NCBI RefSeq assembly: GCF_023223525.1
Contig: NZ_JALPRX010000055.1
Coordinates: 1-50,506, forward strand
DNA length: 50,506 bases
DNA from: Roseomonas acroporae
GTDB taxonomy: Bacteria > Pseudomonadota > Alphaproteobacteria > Acetobacterales > Acetobacteraceae
Direction of reading: 5' to 3'
Positions 16,424 through 25,709 of this stretch are shown here, piece after piece. Within the stretch, counting starts at the first letter, position 1; the number at the start of each line of letters is the position of its first letter. The notes beneath the pieces are model-generated. The model made no database searches. It worked only from the letters and a program-made list of their open reading frames with translations, and had not been told where the DNA came from. Position numbers and translations under genes: made by a program.

Positions 16424-17398
16424 TCAGGTCGTCAGCACCACCTTGCCGGTCACGCCACGCTCCAGCAGCATCCGCAGCCCGCGCCCCGCCTCGGCCAGCG
16501 GCAGCACGGCGGAGACGTGCGGGCGCAGCCGGCCTTCCGCGATCCAGCCGAGCAGCCGGGCCAGCATGGCGCGGTTCGACTCCGGCTCGCGCCGCGCATA
16601 GTCGCCGTAGAACACGCCGAGGATGCCGCAGCCCTTGAGCAGGGTGAGGTTGAGCGGGATGCGCGGGATCTCGCCCGCCGCGAAGCCGACCACGAGGTAG
16701 CGGCCGCGCCAGGCCATCGAGCGCAGCGCGGGCTCGGCGTAGGGGCCGCCGACGGGGTCGTACACCACGTCCACGCCGCGGCCGTCGGTGAGAGAGCGGA
16801 GCTGCTCGCGCCAGTCGGGCCGCGTGTAGTCCACCAGCGCGTCGGCGCCGTGCTCGCGGCAGACGGCGAGCTTCTCCGGCGTGGAGGCGGCGGCGATCAC
16901 CCGCGCGCCCAGCAGCCTGCCGAGTTGCACCGCGCCGAGGCCGACGCCACCCGAGGCGCCGAGGACCAGCAGCGTCTCGCCGGGGCGCAGCGCGGCGCGG
17001 TCCTCCAGCGCGTGCATGGTGGTGCCGTAGGCATAGGTGACCGTCGCGGCGGCGACCGGATCGACGCCCTCGGGCACCGGCACCGCCGCATCGGCACGGA
17101 CGGAGACCGCCTCGGCGAAGCCGCCATGGCCGGTGACGGCGATGACGCGCGTCCCCACCGGCGGGCCGGCGACGCCCGCGCCGAGCGCCGCGACCCGGCC
17201 CGCCACCTCGCCGCCGGGGGAGAAGGGCAGCGGCGGCTTGAGCTGGTAGCGGTTCTCGATGATGAGCGTGTCCGGGAAATTCACCGCGCAGGCCTCGACG
17301 CGGATCAGCAACTCGCCGGGGCCGGGCTCGGGGGTGGGCACCTCGGCCAGTTCCAGCGTCTCGGGGGGGCCGAATTGGCGGCACAGCACGGCCTTCAT
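16424..17398 (-). CDS. zinc-free NADPH:quinone oxidoreductase family protein (MDR superfamily)
   Basis: Medium-chain reductase of the quinone oxidoreductase (QOR/CAA43093-like) type. It opens [20 protein letters not shown], has the substrate loop [19 protein letters not shown] followed by [11 protein letters not shown], and an NAD(P)-binding glycine motif at [16 protein letters not shown]. It ends in [10 protein letters not shown], usual for the group. The structural-zinc cysteines of alcohol dehydrogenases are absent. The 324-residue size is normal. GAGGAG lies six bases before the ATG, deciding the start. The next gene, an acyl-CoA dehydrogenase, is divergent. The true substrate is unknown. 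Confidence 0.9.
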   Translation of the reverse strand: MKAVLCRQFGPPETLELAEVPTPEPGPGELLIRVEACAVNFPDTLIIENRYQLKPPLPFSPGGEVAGRVAALGAGVAGPPVGTRVIAVTGHGGFAEAVSVRADAAVPVPEGVDPVAAATVTYAYGTTMHALEDRAALRPGETLLVLGASGGVGLGAVQLGRLLGARVIAAASTPEKLAVCREHGADALVDYTRPDWREQLRSLTDGRGVDVVYDPVGGPYAEPALRSMAWRGRYLVVGFAAGEIPRIPLNLTLLKGCGILGVFYGDYARREPESNRAMLARLLGWIAEGRLRPHVSAVLPLAEAGRGLRMLLERGVTGKVVLTT

Positions 17399-17631
17399 GG
17401 GCGTCTCCTCGGTCGGGGCGTGTGGTCGAGGCGCCGGCTCGTCGCTTCGGCCCGGCGCCGGGTGGGCCATTGCAGCCGAAGCGGGCGGTTCTGGCGAGGG
17501 GGCGGGACGGCGAAGCGGCTTGCCCGTTCCGGCCGGTTGCGCCACGGTTCCGCCTGGCGGTAATCAGGTCCGGAAGGTTGGTGACGGTTGCGGGACGACT
17601 CCCTGCGCCGGCAAGGGGAGGAACGGCAACG

Positions 17632-18894
17632 ATGGATTTCGCCTACACGCCGAAGGTGGAGCAGCTGCGCGAGAAGCTGACCGCCTTCATGGAGGAGCAC
17701 ATCCTCCCCAACGAGGCGACCTACATCCACCAGCACGAGACGGCGCCCGACCGCTGGCAGCCGGTGCCGATCGTCGAGCAGCTCAAGCCGGTGGCGCGCG
17801 AGGCGGGGCTGTGGAACCTGTTCCTGCCGCATTCCGACCGCGGCCCGGGCATGACCAACCTGGAATACGCGCCGCTGGCCGAGATCATGGGCCGCGTGCC
17901 GTGGTCCTCGGAGGTGTTCAACTGCTCGGCGCCCGACACGGGCAACATGGAGACGATCGACCGCTACGGCACCGAGGCGCAGAAGCGGCAATGGCTGGAC
18001 CCGCTGCTGGCGGGCGAGATCCGCTCCTGCTTCGCGATGACCGAGCCGGACGTCGCCTCCTCGGACGCCACCAACATCCAGACGCGGATCGAGCGGGACG
18101 GCGACCACTACGTCATCAACGGACGCAAGTGGTGGTCCTCGGGCGCGGGCGACCCGCGCTGCGCCATCTTCATCGTGATGGGCAAGACCGCGCCGGACGG
18201 CGAGGACAAGTACCGGCAGCAGTCGATGATCCTGGTGCCGCGCGGCACGCCGGGGCTGACCATCAAGCGCATGCTGCCGGTGTTCGGCTTCGACGACGCG
18301 CCGCACGGCCATGCCGAGCTGCTGTTCGAGAACGTGCGCGTGCCGGCGGAGAACATCCTGCTCGGCGAGGGGCGCGGCTTCGAGATCGCGCAGGGGCGGC
18401 TCGGCCCGGGGCGCATCCACCACTGCATGCGCGCGATCGGGCTGGCGGAGCGGTCGCTGGAGATGATGTGCCGGCGGGCGCTGGTGCGGAAGCCCTTCGG
18501 CAAGCCGCTCGCCGACCAGGGCGTGACCATCGAGCGCATCGCCCAGTCGCGCATCCTGATCGACCAGGCGCGGCTGCTGACGCTGCACGCGGCGTGGCGC
18601 ATGGACACGGTGGGCAACAAGGTGGCGAAGGCCGAGATCGCCGAGATCAAGGTGGCCGCCCCGGCGATGGCCTGCCAGGTGGTGGATTGGGCGATCCAGA
18701 TGCACGGCGCGGCCGGCGTGACGGAGGACTTCCCGCTCGCCTACTTCTACAAGATCGCCCGCACGCTGCGCATCGTGGACGGGCCGGACGAGGTTCACCG
18801 CCACCAGCTCGGCCGGCTGGAGCTGGCCAAGTACAAGGCGCGGCGCAACGAGGCGGAAGGCGCGGCCGCCGCGGCCCCGCGCCCGGCGCACTGA
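17632..18894 (+). CDS. acyl-CoA dehydrogenase, ACAD10/11-like
   Basis: FAD-dependent acyl-CoA dehydrogenase of 420 residues. The FAD-binding block [18 protein letters not shown], the central [12 protein letters not shown] and the ACAD10/11-type motif [15 protein letters not shown] are present. The C-terminal domain includes [20 protein letters not shown] and ends [21 protein letters not shown] is ten bases before the ATG. A kinase-like APH protein is encoded 40 bases downstream. In animals these two domains are fused in ACAD10/ACAD11, which process 4-hydroxyacyl-CoAs; in Pseudomonas putida the LvaA kinase and LvaC dehydrogenase do so for levulinate. A similar role here is inference. A paralogue lies at 28291-29514. 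Confidence 0.93.
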   Translation: MDFAYTPKVEQLREKLTAFMEEHILPNEATYIHQHETAPDRWQPVPIVEQLKPVAREAGLWNLFLPHSDRGPGMTNLEYAPLAEIMGRVPWSSEVFNCSAPDTGNMETIDRYGTEAQKRQWLDPLLAGEIRSCFAMTEPDVASSDATNIQTRIERDGDHYVINGRKWWSSGAGDPRCAIFIVMGKTAPDGEDKYRQQSMILVPRGTPGLTIKRMLPVFGFDDAPHGHAELLFENVRVPAENILLGEGRGFEIAQGRLGPGRIHHCMRAIGLAERSLEMMCRRALVRKPFGKPLADQGVTIERIAQSRILIDQARLLTLHAAWRMDTVGNKVAKAEIAEIKVAAPAMACQVVDWAIQMHGAAGVTEDFPLAYFYKIARTLRIVDGPDEVHRHQLGRLELAKYKARRNEAEGAAAAAPRPAH

Positions 18895-18934
18895 CGGCGA
18901 TGCGGCGCGAGGGGGGCAGGCGGGAGGCCGCGCG

Positions 18935-19999
18935 ATGAGCGGCATCCCAGAGCTGGTGCCGGTGCTGCCACAGCACCGCTTCGACGAGGCGGCGCTGGGG
19001 CGCTACCTGCGCGGCAGGCTGCCGGGCTTCGAGGGCGCCTTCGAGGTGCGGCAGTTCCAGGGCGGGCAGTCCAACCCGACCTTCCACGTCGCGACGCCGG
19101 CGGGCGACTACGTGCTGCGCAAGAAGCCGCCCGGGAAGCTGCTGCCGCGCGCGCACCAGGTGGAGCGCGAGTACCAGGTGATGCGCGCGCTGGAGGGCAG
19201 CGCGGTGCCGGTGCCGCGCGCGCGCCTGCTCTGCGAGGAGGCGGAGGTCATCGGCACCGCCTTCTTCGTGATGGACAACGTGCCCGGCCGCGTCTTCCCC
19301 GACCGGGTGATGCGCGACGCGTCGCCCGCCGAGCGCGCGGCGCTCTACGCCGACATGGCGCGCGTGCTGGCGGCGCTGCACGCGGTGGACTGGCGCGCGG
19401 CGGGCCTCGGGAAATTCGGCCGGCCGGAAGGCTACATGGCGCGGCAGGTGGCGCTGTGGACGCGGCAATGGGAGGCCGCGAAGGTCGAGGAGATGCCGGC
19501 GATGGACCGGCTGGCCGAGTGGCTGCCCGCGCACCTGCCGCCCGACGAGCCGGCGCGCATCGCGCATGGCGACTACCGCCTCGGCAACGTGCTGGTGCAC
19601 CCGACCGAGCCGCGCGTCGTCGCGGTGCTGGACTGGGAGCTGGCGACGATCGGGCACCCGCTGGCCGATCTCGGCTATGCCTGCCTGACCTACCACTTCC
19701 CGCCGGGGCCGGCCGGCGTCTCGGGCGTGCTGGGCGAGGACCTGACCGGCACCGGCATCCCGACCGAGGCCGAATTCGTCGCCGCCTACTGCGCGGCGGC
19801 GGGGCGGCCGGTGCCGGCGGCGCTGGACGTGTTCGTGGTGTTCTCGATGTTCCGGCTGGCCTCGATCGTCGCCGGCGTGTGGCGGCGGGCGCTGGACGGC
19901 AACGCGGCCGATCCGCGCGCCATCGGCTACCGCGAGCGCTATCGCAACATGGCGGAACGGGCCTGGGCGCTGGCGCAGCGTGCGGCGGCCGGCGGGTGA
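18935..19999 (+). CDS. APH-family phosphotransferase, ACAD10/11 N-domain-like kinase
   Basis: Kinase fold of the aminoglycoside phosphotransferase superfamily, 354 residues. The nucleotide-loop motif FQGGQSNPTF is typical of the ACAD10/11 N-terminal-domain subgroup rather than of drug-resistance enzymes. The catalytic loop is HGDYRLGN (His211, Asp213) and the metal-binding Asp233 is in VLDWELATIGHPL. It follows the acyl-CoA dehydrogenase gene by 40 bases and is probably cotranscribed. The likely substrate is a hydroxyacyl-CoA, by analogy with LvaA and ACAD10/11; antibiotic resistance is unlikely. Its closest relative in the window is at 29554-30618. Confidence 0.9.
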   Translation: MSGIPELVPVLPQHRFDEAALGRYLRGRLPGFEGAFEVRQFQGGQSNPTFHVATPAGDYVLRKKPPGKLLPRAHQVEREYQVMRALEGSAVPVPRARLLCEEAEVIGTAFFVMDNVPGRVFPDRVMRDASPAERAALYADMARVLAALHAVDWRAAGLGKFGRPEGYMARQVALWTRQWEAAKVEEMPAMDRLAEWLPAHLPPDEPARIAHGDYRLGNVLVHPTEPRVVAVLDWELATIGHPLADLGYACLTYHFPPGPAGVSGVLGEDLTGTGIPTEAEFVAAYCAAAGRPVPAALDVFVVFSMFRLASIVAGVWRRALDGNAADPRAIGYRERYRNMAERAWALAQRAAAGG

Positions 20000-20022
20000 C
20001 ACGGGGCGGTTGAAGCGAGCGG

Positions 20023-20103
20023 CCCCTTTCATGGGAAAGGGGGGCTCGAAGGGGGCTTCGTCCCCACATTCCCCTGGCGCGGGGTCCGGGGCGGCGCTCC
20101 GGA
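20023..20103. repeat. family B intergenic repeat, with hairpin
   Basis: CCCCTTTC at 20023-20030 pairs with GAAAGGGG at 20035-20042; the following GGGGGCTTCGTCCCC and CCCCTGGCGCGGGGTCCGGGGCGGC resemble the copy at 47901-47972. Lies after the kinase gene, so terminator activity is plausible. Confidence 0.6.
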
Positions 20104-20241
20104 AGCGACAACGCACGAAACGCGCGGCATGGGGCGAAGCGGAAAAGGTACGGCGGCTCGAACGTTCCACCCGCGTCCCCCTGTTCAGCCCGTCCACGAC
20201 GGCGCATCCTGCGGCCATCGGGGAACGTCGGGAAGGAAGCC

Positions 20242-21246
20242 ATGCGGCCATACGCCGACATGCTGACACGGCAGCGGAACATGGCGGCGACGCGGCGCGG
20301 CGTGCTGGGTGCCGCGCTGCTGGCGCCATTCGCGGCACAGGCGCAGGAGACGTGGCCGTCGCGGCCGATCCGCGTGATCGTTCCCTTCCCGCCCGGCGGC
20401 CCGACCGACATCGTGGCGCGCGTGCTGGCCGAGCGCATGGCGCGCGATCTGGGCCAGCCGCTGGTGGTGGAGAACCGGCCGGGCGCCAACGCCAACATCG
20501 GCAACGAGGCGGCGGCGCGGGCGGAGCCGGACGGCTACACCGTGCTCTACAACACCTCCTCGATCGTGCTGAGCCCGGCGCTGTACACGCGGCTCTCCTA
20601 CGACGTGATGCGCGACCTCGCGCCCGTGGCGCTCACCGCCACCATCCCGCTGGTGCTGGTGCTGCATCCCTCGCTGCCGGTGAGCACGGTGCAGGAGTTC
20701 ATCGCCCATGTCCGCGCGCGGCCGGGGCAGCTCAGCCACGGCTCCTCGGGCAACGGCAACGTCACGCATCTCGGCGCGGTGATGTTCCTGCGCGCCAACG
20801 GGCTGGAAGCGGTGCACGTGCCCTATCGCGGCAGCGCGCCGGCGCTGGTGGACGCGGCCGCCGGGCAGGTGCAGTTCCTGACCGACACGGTGAACTCGGC
20901 GCTGCCGCTGGTGCGCGAGGGCCGGCTGAAGGCGCTCGCCATGTTCTCGAAGGAGCGGATCGCGCCGCTGCCGGACGTGCCGACCCTTTCGGAGACGGTG
21001 ATGCCGGGCTTCGAGGTGGGGGCGTGGCAGGGCATCATGGTGCCGGCGCGCACGCCGGACGCGGTGGTGCGCCGCCTCAACGCCGCCGTGATGCTGGCGC
21101 TGCGCGAGCCGGAGGTGCTGGCGAAGCTCGCCGAGCAGGGCACGACGCCGCTGGGCGGCACGCCGGAGGATTACGGCGCCTATCTGCGCACGGAGCTGGC
21201 ACGCTGGGGCCGGGTGATCGCGGAGAACGGGGTGAGGCTGGACTGA
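20242..21246 (+). CDS. Bug-family tripartite tricarboxylate transporter substrate-binding protein
   Basis: Second orphan Bug receptor, 334 residues. A hydrophobic export signal ends around LAPFAAQAQ. Mature motifs are WPSRPIRVIVPFPPGGPTDI, LVVENRPGANANIGNEAAA, ARPGQLSHGSSGNGN and HVPYRGSAPALVDAAAGQV. The ATG at 20242 has GGAAGGA four bases upstream; in-frame ATGs at codons 7 and 14 leave some doubt. It precedes two acyl-CoA dehydrogenase genes (gap of 4 bases) and is probably cotranscribed with them, suggesting its ligand is a carboxylic acid broken down by those enzymes. That link is inference. Confidence 0.92.
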   Translation: MRPYADMLTRQRNMAATRRGVLGAALLAPFAAQAQETWPSRPIRVIVPFPPGGPTDIVARVLAERMARDLGQPLVVENRPGANANIGNEAAARAEPDGYTVLYNTSSIVLSPALYTRLSYDVMRDLAPVALTATIPLVLVLHPSLPVSTVQEFIAHVRARPGQLSHGSSGNGNVTHLGAVMFLRANGLEAVHVPYRGSAPALVDAAAGQVQFLTDTVNSALPLVREGRLKALAMFSKERIAPLPDVPTLSETVMPGFEVGAWQGIMVPARTPDAVVRRLNAAVMLALREPEVLAKLAEQGTTPLGGTPEDYGAYLRTELARWGRVIAENGVRLD

Positions 21247-21250
21247 CGCC

Positions 21251-22402
21251 ATGATCGGAAACCTTCCGCTCGCCATCATCCCGCCCGAGGCCGAGGCGCT
21301 GCGCGCCGAGGTGCGCGAATTCCTGCGCGAGGCGCTGCCGGACCTGCCGCCGGACCGGCGCGCGCGCTCCTGGATGGGCTTCGACGCCGATTTCAGCCGC
21401 CGGCTGGCGGCGCGCGGCTGGGTGGGGCTGACGCTGCGCAAGGAGTACGGCGGCGCGGCGCTCGGCCCCTTCGCGCGCTACGTGATCGTGGAGGAGCTGC
21501 TCGCCGCCGGCGCGCCGGTCTCGGCGCACTGGATCGGCGACCGGCAGAGCGGGCCGCTGATCCAGCGCTTCGGCAACGAGGCGCAGCGGCAATTCCACCT
21601 GCCGCGCATCAGCCGCGGCGAATCCTTCTTCTGCATCGGCATGAGCGAGCCCAACACCGGCTCCGACCTCGCCAGCGTGACGACGCGGGCCGTGCGCGAC
21701 GGCGACGGGTGGCGGCTGAACGGGCGGAAGATCTGGACCACCAACGCGCACCACTCGCACTACATGATCGCGCTGGTGCGCTCCTCCGGCGTACCGGCGG
21801 ACCGGCACAAGGGGCTGTCGCAGTTCATCGTCGATCTGTCGCTGCCCGGCGTGAAGGTGACGCCGATCCGCGATCTCGCGGGCGACGCGCACTTCAACGA
21901 GGTGGTGTTCGAGGAGGTGCGGCTCCCCGCCGACGCGCTGGTGGGCGAGGAGGGCGCCGGCTGGGCGCAGGTGACGGCGGAGCTGGCCTACGAGCGTTCC
22001 GGCCCGGAGCGGGTGCTGTCCTCCGCCGTGCTGCTCGACACCTGGATCGACTGGCTGCGCACGGAAGGGCCGCGCACGCCGGCTTCCGAGGCCCTGCTGG
22101 GGCGGCTGCTCGCGCATCTCGCCACGCTGCGCGCCATGTCGATCGCGGTGACGAGCCGACTGGTGGCGGGCGAGAGCCCGATCACCGAGGCGGCGCTGGT
22201 GAAGGATCTCGGCACGGAATTCGAGCAGCTCATCCCGACCGCGATCGCCGACGCGCTGGGGGCGGAGCCCGACCGCGTGCCGCCGGACGGGCTGCTGCGG
22301 ACGCTCGCCTACAGCCAGGCCATGGCGCCCTCCTACTCGCTGCGCGGCGGCACGCGCGAGATCCTGCGCGGGATGATCGCGCGCGGCATGGGCTTGCGAT
22401 GA
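21251..22402 (+). CDS. acyl-CoA dehydrogenase, probable larger partner of a pair
   Basis: Flavoprotein of 383 residues. Visible are the N-terminal helical domain (EVREFLREALPDLPPDRR), LTLRKEYGGAALGPFARYVI, the FAD/substrate block CIGMSEPNTGSDLASVTTRA and NGRKIWTTNAHHSHYMIALV, and the C-terminal SYSLRGGTREILRGMIARG. It starts 4 bases after the Bug receptor and runs into a smaller dehydrogenase-like gene. Adjacent long and short acyl-CoA dehydrogenases are known to form heterotetramers in steroid and branched-acid degradation (ChsE-type). That assembly is inferred here. Confidence 0.92.
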   Translation: MIGNLPLAIIPPEAEALRAEVREFLREALPDLPPDRRARSWMGFDADFSRRLAARGWVGLTLRKEYGGAALGPFARYVIVEELLAAGAPVSAHWIGDRQSGPLIQRFGNEAQRQFHLPRISRGESFFCIGMSEPNTGSDLASVTTRAVRDGDGWRLNGRKIWTTNAHHSHYMIALVRSSGVPADRHKGLSQFIVDLSLPGVKVTPIRDLAGDAHFNEVVFEEVRLPADALVGEEGAGWAQVTAELAYERSGPERVLSSAVLLDTWIDWLRTEGPRTPASEALLGRLLAHLATLRAMSIAVTSRLVAGESPITEAALVKDLGTEFEQLIPTAIADALGAEPDRVPPDGLLRTLAYSQAMAPSYSLRGGTREILRGMIARGMGLR

Positions 22403-22432
22403 GGGGCTTGCGATGAGGGGCCTGCGGTGAGG
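22391..22432. repeat. three-copy 14-bp repeat across a gene junction
   Basis: GGCTTGCGATGAGG occurs at 22391-22404 and 22405-22418, with a diverged third copy to 22432. Each of the first two copies carries ATGA, so the stop codon of the upstream gene is repeated. The array sits just before the next gene's ribosome site. Confidence 0.75.
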
Positions 22433-22441
22433 GAGGGCACG

Positions 22442-23440
22442 ATGGACGATCTGCTGGCGAATTCCGCGGGCGAGCTGTTCACCCGCGCCTGCCCGCCCGA
22501 GGTGGCGCGCGCCATCCGCCATGGCGGCAGCGCGGCGGCGCTGTGGGACGCGATCGAGGAATCCGGCTTCCTCGACGCGCTGGTACCGGAGGCGGCGGGC
22601 GGCGCCGGGCTGCGGCCGATCGACACGCTGCCGGTGCTGCTCGCGGCCGGGCGCTTCGCGGCGCCGGTGCCGGTGGGCGAGACGATGCTGGTGCGCGCGG
22701 CCTTCGCCGCCGCCAGGCAGGCGGCGCCGGAAGGGCCGGTGGCGCTGGCGCAGCCGGTCGCGGCGGACGCGGCGTGGCGCGCGCGCGCCGCCTGGGCACG
22801 GCAGTCGCGCCGGGTGCTGGTGCCGCGCGGCGAGGCGGCGCTGCTGCTGCCGCGCCCGGCGCTGCCCGGCACCGACTACGTGAACGACACGGCGGCGACG
22901 ATGACGTGGGAGCAGCCGGAGCCGGAAGCGGCGCTGGAGGGCGGCACGGACTGGCTGGTGGCGGGCGCCTGGGCCGAGTTGTGCCGCATGGCGGGGGCGA
23001 TGGACCGCATCCTGGAGGACACGATCCGCTATGCCGGCGAGCGCGTGCAGTTCGGCCGCCCCATCGCCGGCTTCCAGGCGGTGCAGCAGCAGCTTTCCGT
23101 GCTGACCGAGGAGGTGTTCGCGGGCCGCATGGCGGCGCAGCTCGCCTCGCTGCCAAGCGCCGGCGAGGCGTCACTGGACCCGCTGCGCGTCGCGGCGGGC
23201 AAGGCGCGCATCGGCGAGGCGGCCATCCGCGTCGCCGCCATCGCGCATGGCGTACTGGGGGCGATGGGCATCACCGAGGAAGTGCCGCTGCACCTGATGA
23301 CGGAGCAGTTGCACCGGGGCCGGCTGGCCTTCGGCTCCGAGGCGTACTGGCATGGCGTGCTGGGTCGGGCCTGCCTGGACGGGCCGGCCGTCACCAGCCT
23401 CGGCTTCGTGCAGGAGCGGCTGGCGCCGGCCGAGGCATGA
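22442..23440 (+). CDS. short acyl-CoA dehydrogenase-like protein, probable partner subunit
   Basis: 332 residues, shorter than a normal acyl-CoA dehydrogenase. The N-terminal domain (LWDAIEESGFLDALVPEAAGGAGLRPIDTL) and C-terminal helical domain (IRYAGERVQFGRPIAGFQAV, AHGVLGAMGITEEVPLHLM) are recognisable, but the central beta domain that holds FAD is reduced and the TEP-SGSD-type signature is missing. This suits the non-FAD-binding half of a heteromeric enzyme with the upstream protein. The ATG at 22442 has GGGAGGG four bases upstream; a GTG at 22427 is in frame. Its stop overlaps the next gene as ATGA. Confidence 0.82.
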   Translation: MDDLLANSAGELFTRACPPEVARAIRHGGSAAALWDAIEESGFLDALVPEAAGGAGLRPIDTLPVLLAAGRFAAPVPVGETMLVRAAFAAARQAAPEGPVALAQPVAADAAWRARAAWARQSRRVLVPRGEAALLLPRPALPGTDYVNDTAATMTWEQPEPEAALEGGTDWLVAGAWAELCRMAGAMDRILEDTIRYAGERVQFGRPIAGFQAVQQQLSVLTEEVFAGRMAAQLASLPSAGEASLDPLRVAAGKARIGEAAIRVAAIAHGVLGAMGITEEVPLHLMTEQLHRGRLAFGSEAYWHGVLGRACLDGPAVTSLGFVQERLAPAEA

Positions 23441-24192
23441 GCGACGCGCTCCTGCCCCGCGTCGTCGCGCTGGAAGGCTGTACCAACCTGCGCGACCTCG
23501 GCGGCTACCGCACCGATGACGGGCGGTCGGTGCGCTTCGGCCGCGTGTTCCGCTCCGCCTCGCTGGCGCGGCTGACGCCGGCGGACCTGCCCTGCCTCGC
23601 GGCGCTCGGCCTACGCACCGTGTGCGACCTGCGCGGCGTGCGCGAGAGCGAGAAGGCGCCCTCGGTGCTGCCCAGGTCGGAGGCACCGGAGATCGTGCCC
23701 TTGTCGATCGAGCCGCGCGTCGGCGCCTCGCTGCGCGACATGCTGGCGCGCGAGGAGGCCACGGGCGAGGATGTGCGCGACCTGCTGCGCATCGCCTATA
23801 CCGCCTACGCGACCGACCACCTGCCGCGCTACCGCACGCTGTTCGACCTGCTGCTGCGCGAGGAGCGGCTGCCGCTGCTGTTCCACTGCTCGGCCGGCAA
23901 GGACCGCACCGGCTTCGGCGCGGCGCTGCTGCTGACGGCGCTCGGCGTGCCGCGCGCGACGGTGATCGAGGACTACCTCGCCACCAACCGCATCTGGGGG
24001 CGCGAGAACGCCCTGCCGGAGAACACGCCGGCCGAGGTGCGCGACGCGCTGCTCTCCGCGCACCGGCCGCTGCTGGAGATGGCGCTCGACCTCGCCGCCG
24101 AGCGGCATGGCGGCGTGGACGGGCTGCTGCGCGACGGGCTGGGTCTCGACGCGGCGCGGCTGGCGCGGCTGCGGGCGATGCTGCTGGACTGA
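23437..24192 (+). CDS. tyrosine-protein phosphatase, DSP-like
   Basis: Phosphatase of the PTP superfamily, 251 residues. The P-loop HCSAGKDRTGFG gives catalytic Cys151 and Arg157; the N-terminal CTNLRDLGGYRTDDG block is typical of the Y_phosphatase3 family, and FRSASLARLT and TVCDLRGVRESE follow the usual order. The family includes MptpB-like enzymes that act on phosphotyrosine, phosphoserine or phosphoinositides. There is no signal peptide. It overlaps the preceding dehydrogenase gene by 4 bases, so it is cotranscribed with lipid-type catabolic genes, for reasons the sequence does not show. Confidence 0.9.
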   Translation: MSDALLPRVVALEGCTNLRDLGGYRTDDGRSVRFGRVFRSASLARLTPADLPCLAALGLRTVCDLRGVRESEKAPSVLPRSEAPEIVPLSIEPRVGASLRDMLAREEATGEDVRDLLRIAYTAYATDHLPRYRTLFDLLLREERLPLLFHCSAGKDRTGFGAALLLTALGVPRATVIEDYLATNRIWGRENALPENTPAEVRDALLSAHRPLLEMALDLAAERHGGVDGLLRDGLGLDAARLARLRAMLLD

Positions 24193-24298
24193 CGGGCGGG
24201 GGCCCCGGCGGGGAAGGGCACCGCCCTCCCCTGCGGCCCCTGCCGCGAAGGGGCGAAGCCCCCTGCGAGACCCTCTCTCGTTTCCGTCGCCGCGCGTA

Positions 24299-25528
24299 TC
24301 AGCCCGCGACCATCGGGCAACCGCCCTCGTTCAGCGGGCGGAAGGCCTGGTCGGCGGGAATGGTGGCGACGAGCCTGTAGTAGTCCCACGGCCCGCGGCT
24401 CTCCTCGGGCTTCTTCACCTCGAACAGATAGGCGGGATGCAGCGCGCGGCCGTCCCGGCGGACGGTGGTGGTGCCGAAGCAGTCATCCTCGGCGGGGACG
24501 CGCTTCATCTGCTCGATCACGGCACGGCCGGAGGCCCTGGCGCGCTCGAAGCCGACCTCCTTCGCCATCTTCAGGTAGTGCAGCGTGGCGGAGTAGGCGC
24601 TGGCCTGGCTCATGTTGGGGTAGAGGCCGCCGGGCAGGCGCGGCTTCACGCGCGCGGTGAAGGCGCGGGTGCGGTCGTTCATGTCCCAGTAGAACAGCTC
24701 GGTCAGCGTCAGCCCCTGCGCCGCCTGCAGGCCGAGGCCGTGCACGTCCTGGATGAAGCCGACCATCGCCGCGAGCTTCGTGCCCCGCCGGGTGATGCCG
24801 AACTCGCCCGCCTGCTTGACGCAATTGACGAGATCGGCGCCGGCATTGGCGAAGGCGATCACGTTGGCGCCGCTGGCCTGCGCCTGCACCAGCATCGAGG
24901 AGAAGTCGGTGGTGCCGGGGAACGGATAGGCGGCGCTGCCCAGCACGCGGCCACCCATGCGCTCCACGAAGCGCGTCGTGTCGGCCTGGATCGCCTTGCC
25001 GAAGGCGTAGTCGGCGGTGATGAAGTACCAGCGGTTGCCGCCGGCGCGCACGAGGCCGCCGCCCGTGGCGTTGGCGGTGCACCACGTGTCGTAGGTCCAG
25101 TGGACGGTGTTCGGGTTGCAGGCGCGGCCGGTGATCTCGGAGGAGCCGGTGCCGGTGGCGAGCACCGCCTTGTCCTTCTGCACCGCGATGTTGCCGCAGG
25201 CGAGCGCCACGGCGGAGTTGCTGACGTCGGCGAGCACGTCGACGTTGCCGCGGTCGAACCATTCGCGCGCGATGGCGACGCCGAGGTCGGCCTTGTTCTG
25301 GTGGTCGCCCATCAGCACCTCGACCTGCACGCCCGGGTTGGCGGCCATGAACTCGGTCGCGGCCTGCCGCGCGCAGGCGGCGGCGGTGGGGCCGGCGACG
25401 TCGCGATAGGGGCCGGTGGCGTCGGTGATGACGCCGATTCGGATGGTGGCGGCGGCCTGGGCGCGCAGGCGGGTCGGCAGCAGCGCGGCGGTGCCCACGC
25501 CGAGCAGGGCACGACGGTTCAGGGACAT
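24299..25528 (-). CDS. branched-chain amino-acid-type ABC substrate-binding protein, orphan
   Basis: Periplasmic binding protein of the Peripla_BP_6 group, 409 residues. The leader MSLNRRALLGVGTAALLPT looks like a Tat or Sec signal ending at LRAQA; the mature protein begins ATIRIGVITDATGPYRDVAG. It contains ADYAFGKAIQADTTRFVE, FPGTTDFSSMLVQAQASGAN and ends with RPLNEGGCPMVAG, a pattern seen in proteins of this class that sit near aromatic or acyl-CoA degradation genes. AGGAA lies eight bases before the ATG. No permease or ATPase gene is adjacent. It converges with the phosphatase gene; a G+C-rich hairpin (GGGGC-GAA-GCCCC near 24250) lies between. Confidence 0.9.
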   Translation of the reverse strand: MSLNRRALLGVGTAALLPTRLRAQAAATIRIGVITDATGPYRDVAGPTAAACARQAATEFMAANPGVQVEVLMGDHQNKADLGVAIAREWFDRGNVDVLADVSNSAVALACGNIAVQKDKAVLATGTGSSEITGRACNPNTVHWTYDTWCTANATGGGLVRAGGNRWYFITADYAFGKAIQADTTRFVERMGGRVLGSAAYPFPGTTDFSSMLVQAQASGANVIAFANAGADLVNCVKQAGEFGITRRGTKLAAMVGFIQDVHGLGLQAAQGLTLTELFYWDMNDRTRAFTARVKPRLPGGLYPNMSQASAYSATLHYLKMAKEVGFERARASGRAVIEQMKRVPAEDDCFGTTTVRRDGRALHPAYLFEVKKPEESRGPWDYYRLVATIPADQAFRPLNEGGCPMVAG

Positions 25529-25609
25529 GGACGGTTCCTGTTCTTGCTTGTGAGACCGAGCATAACGCGGCCCGGCCGGCGCGTTGCAAGCCCGTTCCGA
25601 CGCACCACG

Positions 25610-25709
25610 GCGAACCGCAGTCCGGTTGGGACTGCGGTTCGCTGTAGTTCGTTGTTCTCGGCGCGGATTCACGCCGCCGGGCGGGTCCGCCCGCCGGCGT
25701 TCCGCTCTA
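25610..25709. repeat. dispersed ~100-bp palindromic element, copy A2
   Basis: Opposite orientation to copy A1. Read on the minus strand it begins CTAGAGCGGAACGCCGG, and its TAG is the stop of the crotonase gene. It shares GGCGTGAATCCGC and CAGTCCCAAC with A1. One end is a 14-base perfect stem (25610-25623 pairing with 25629-25642, loop of 5). Confidence 0.75.

Noticed and set aside
18935-19999. Aminoglycoside-resistance kinase
   Set aside because: The APH-fold protein has the GGQSNPTF loop and dehydrogenase neighbour of the ACAD10/11-like group, so drug resistance is not supported.
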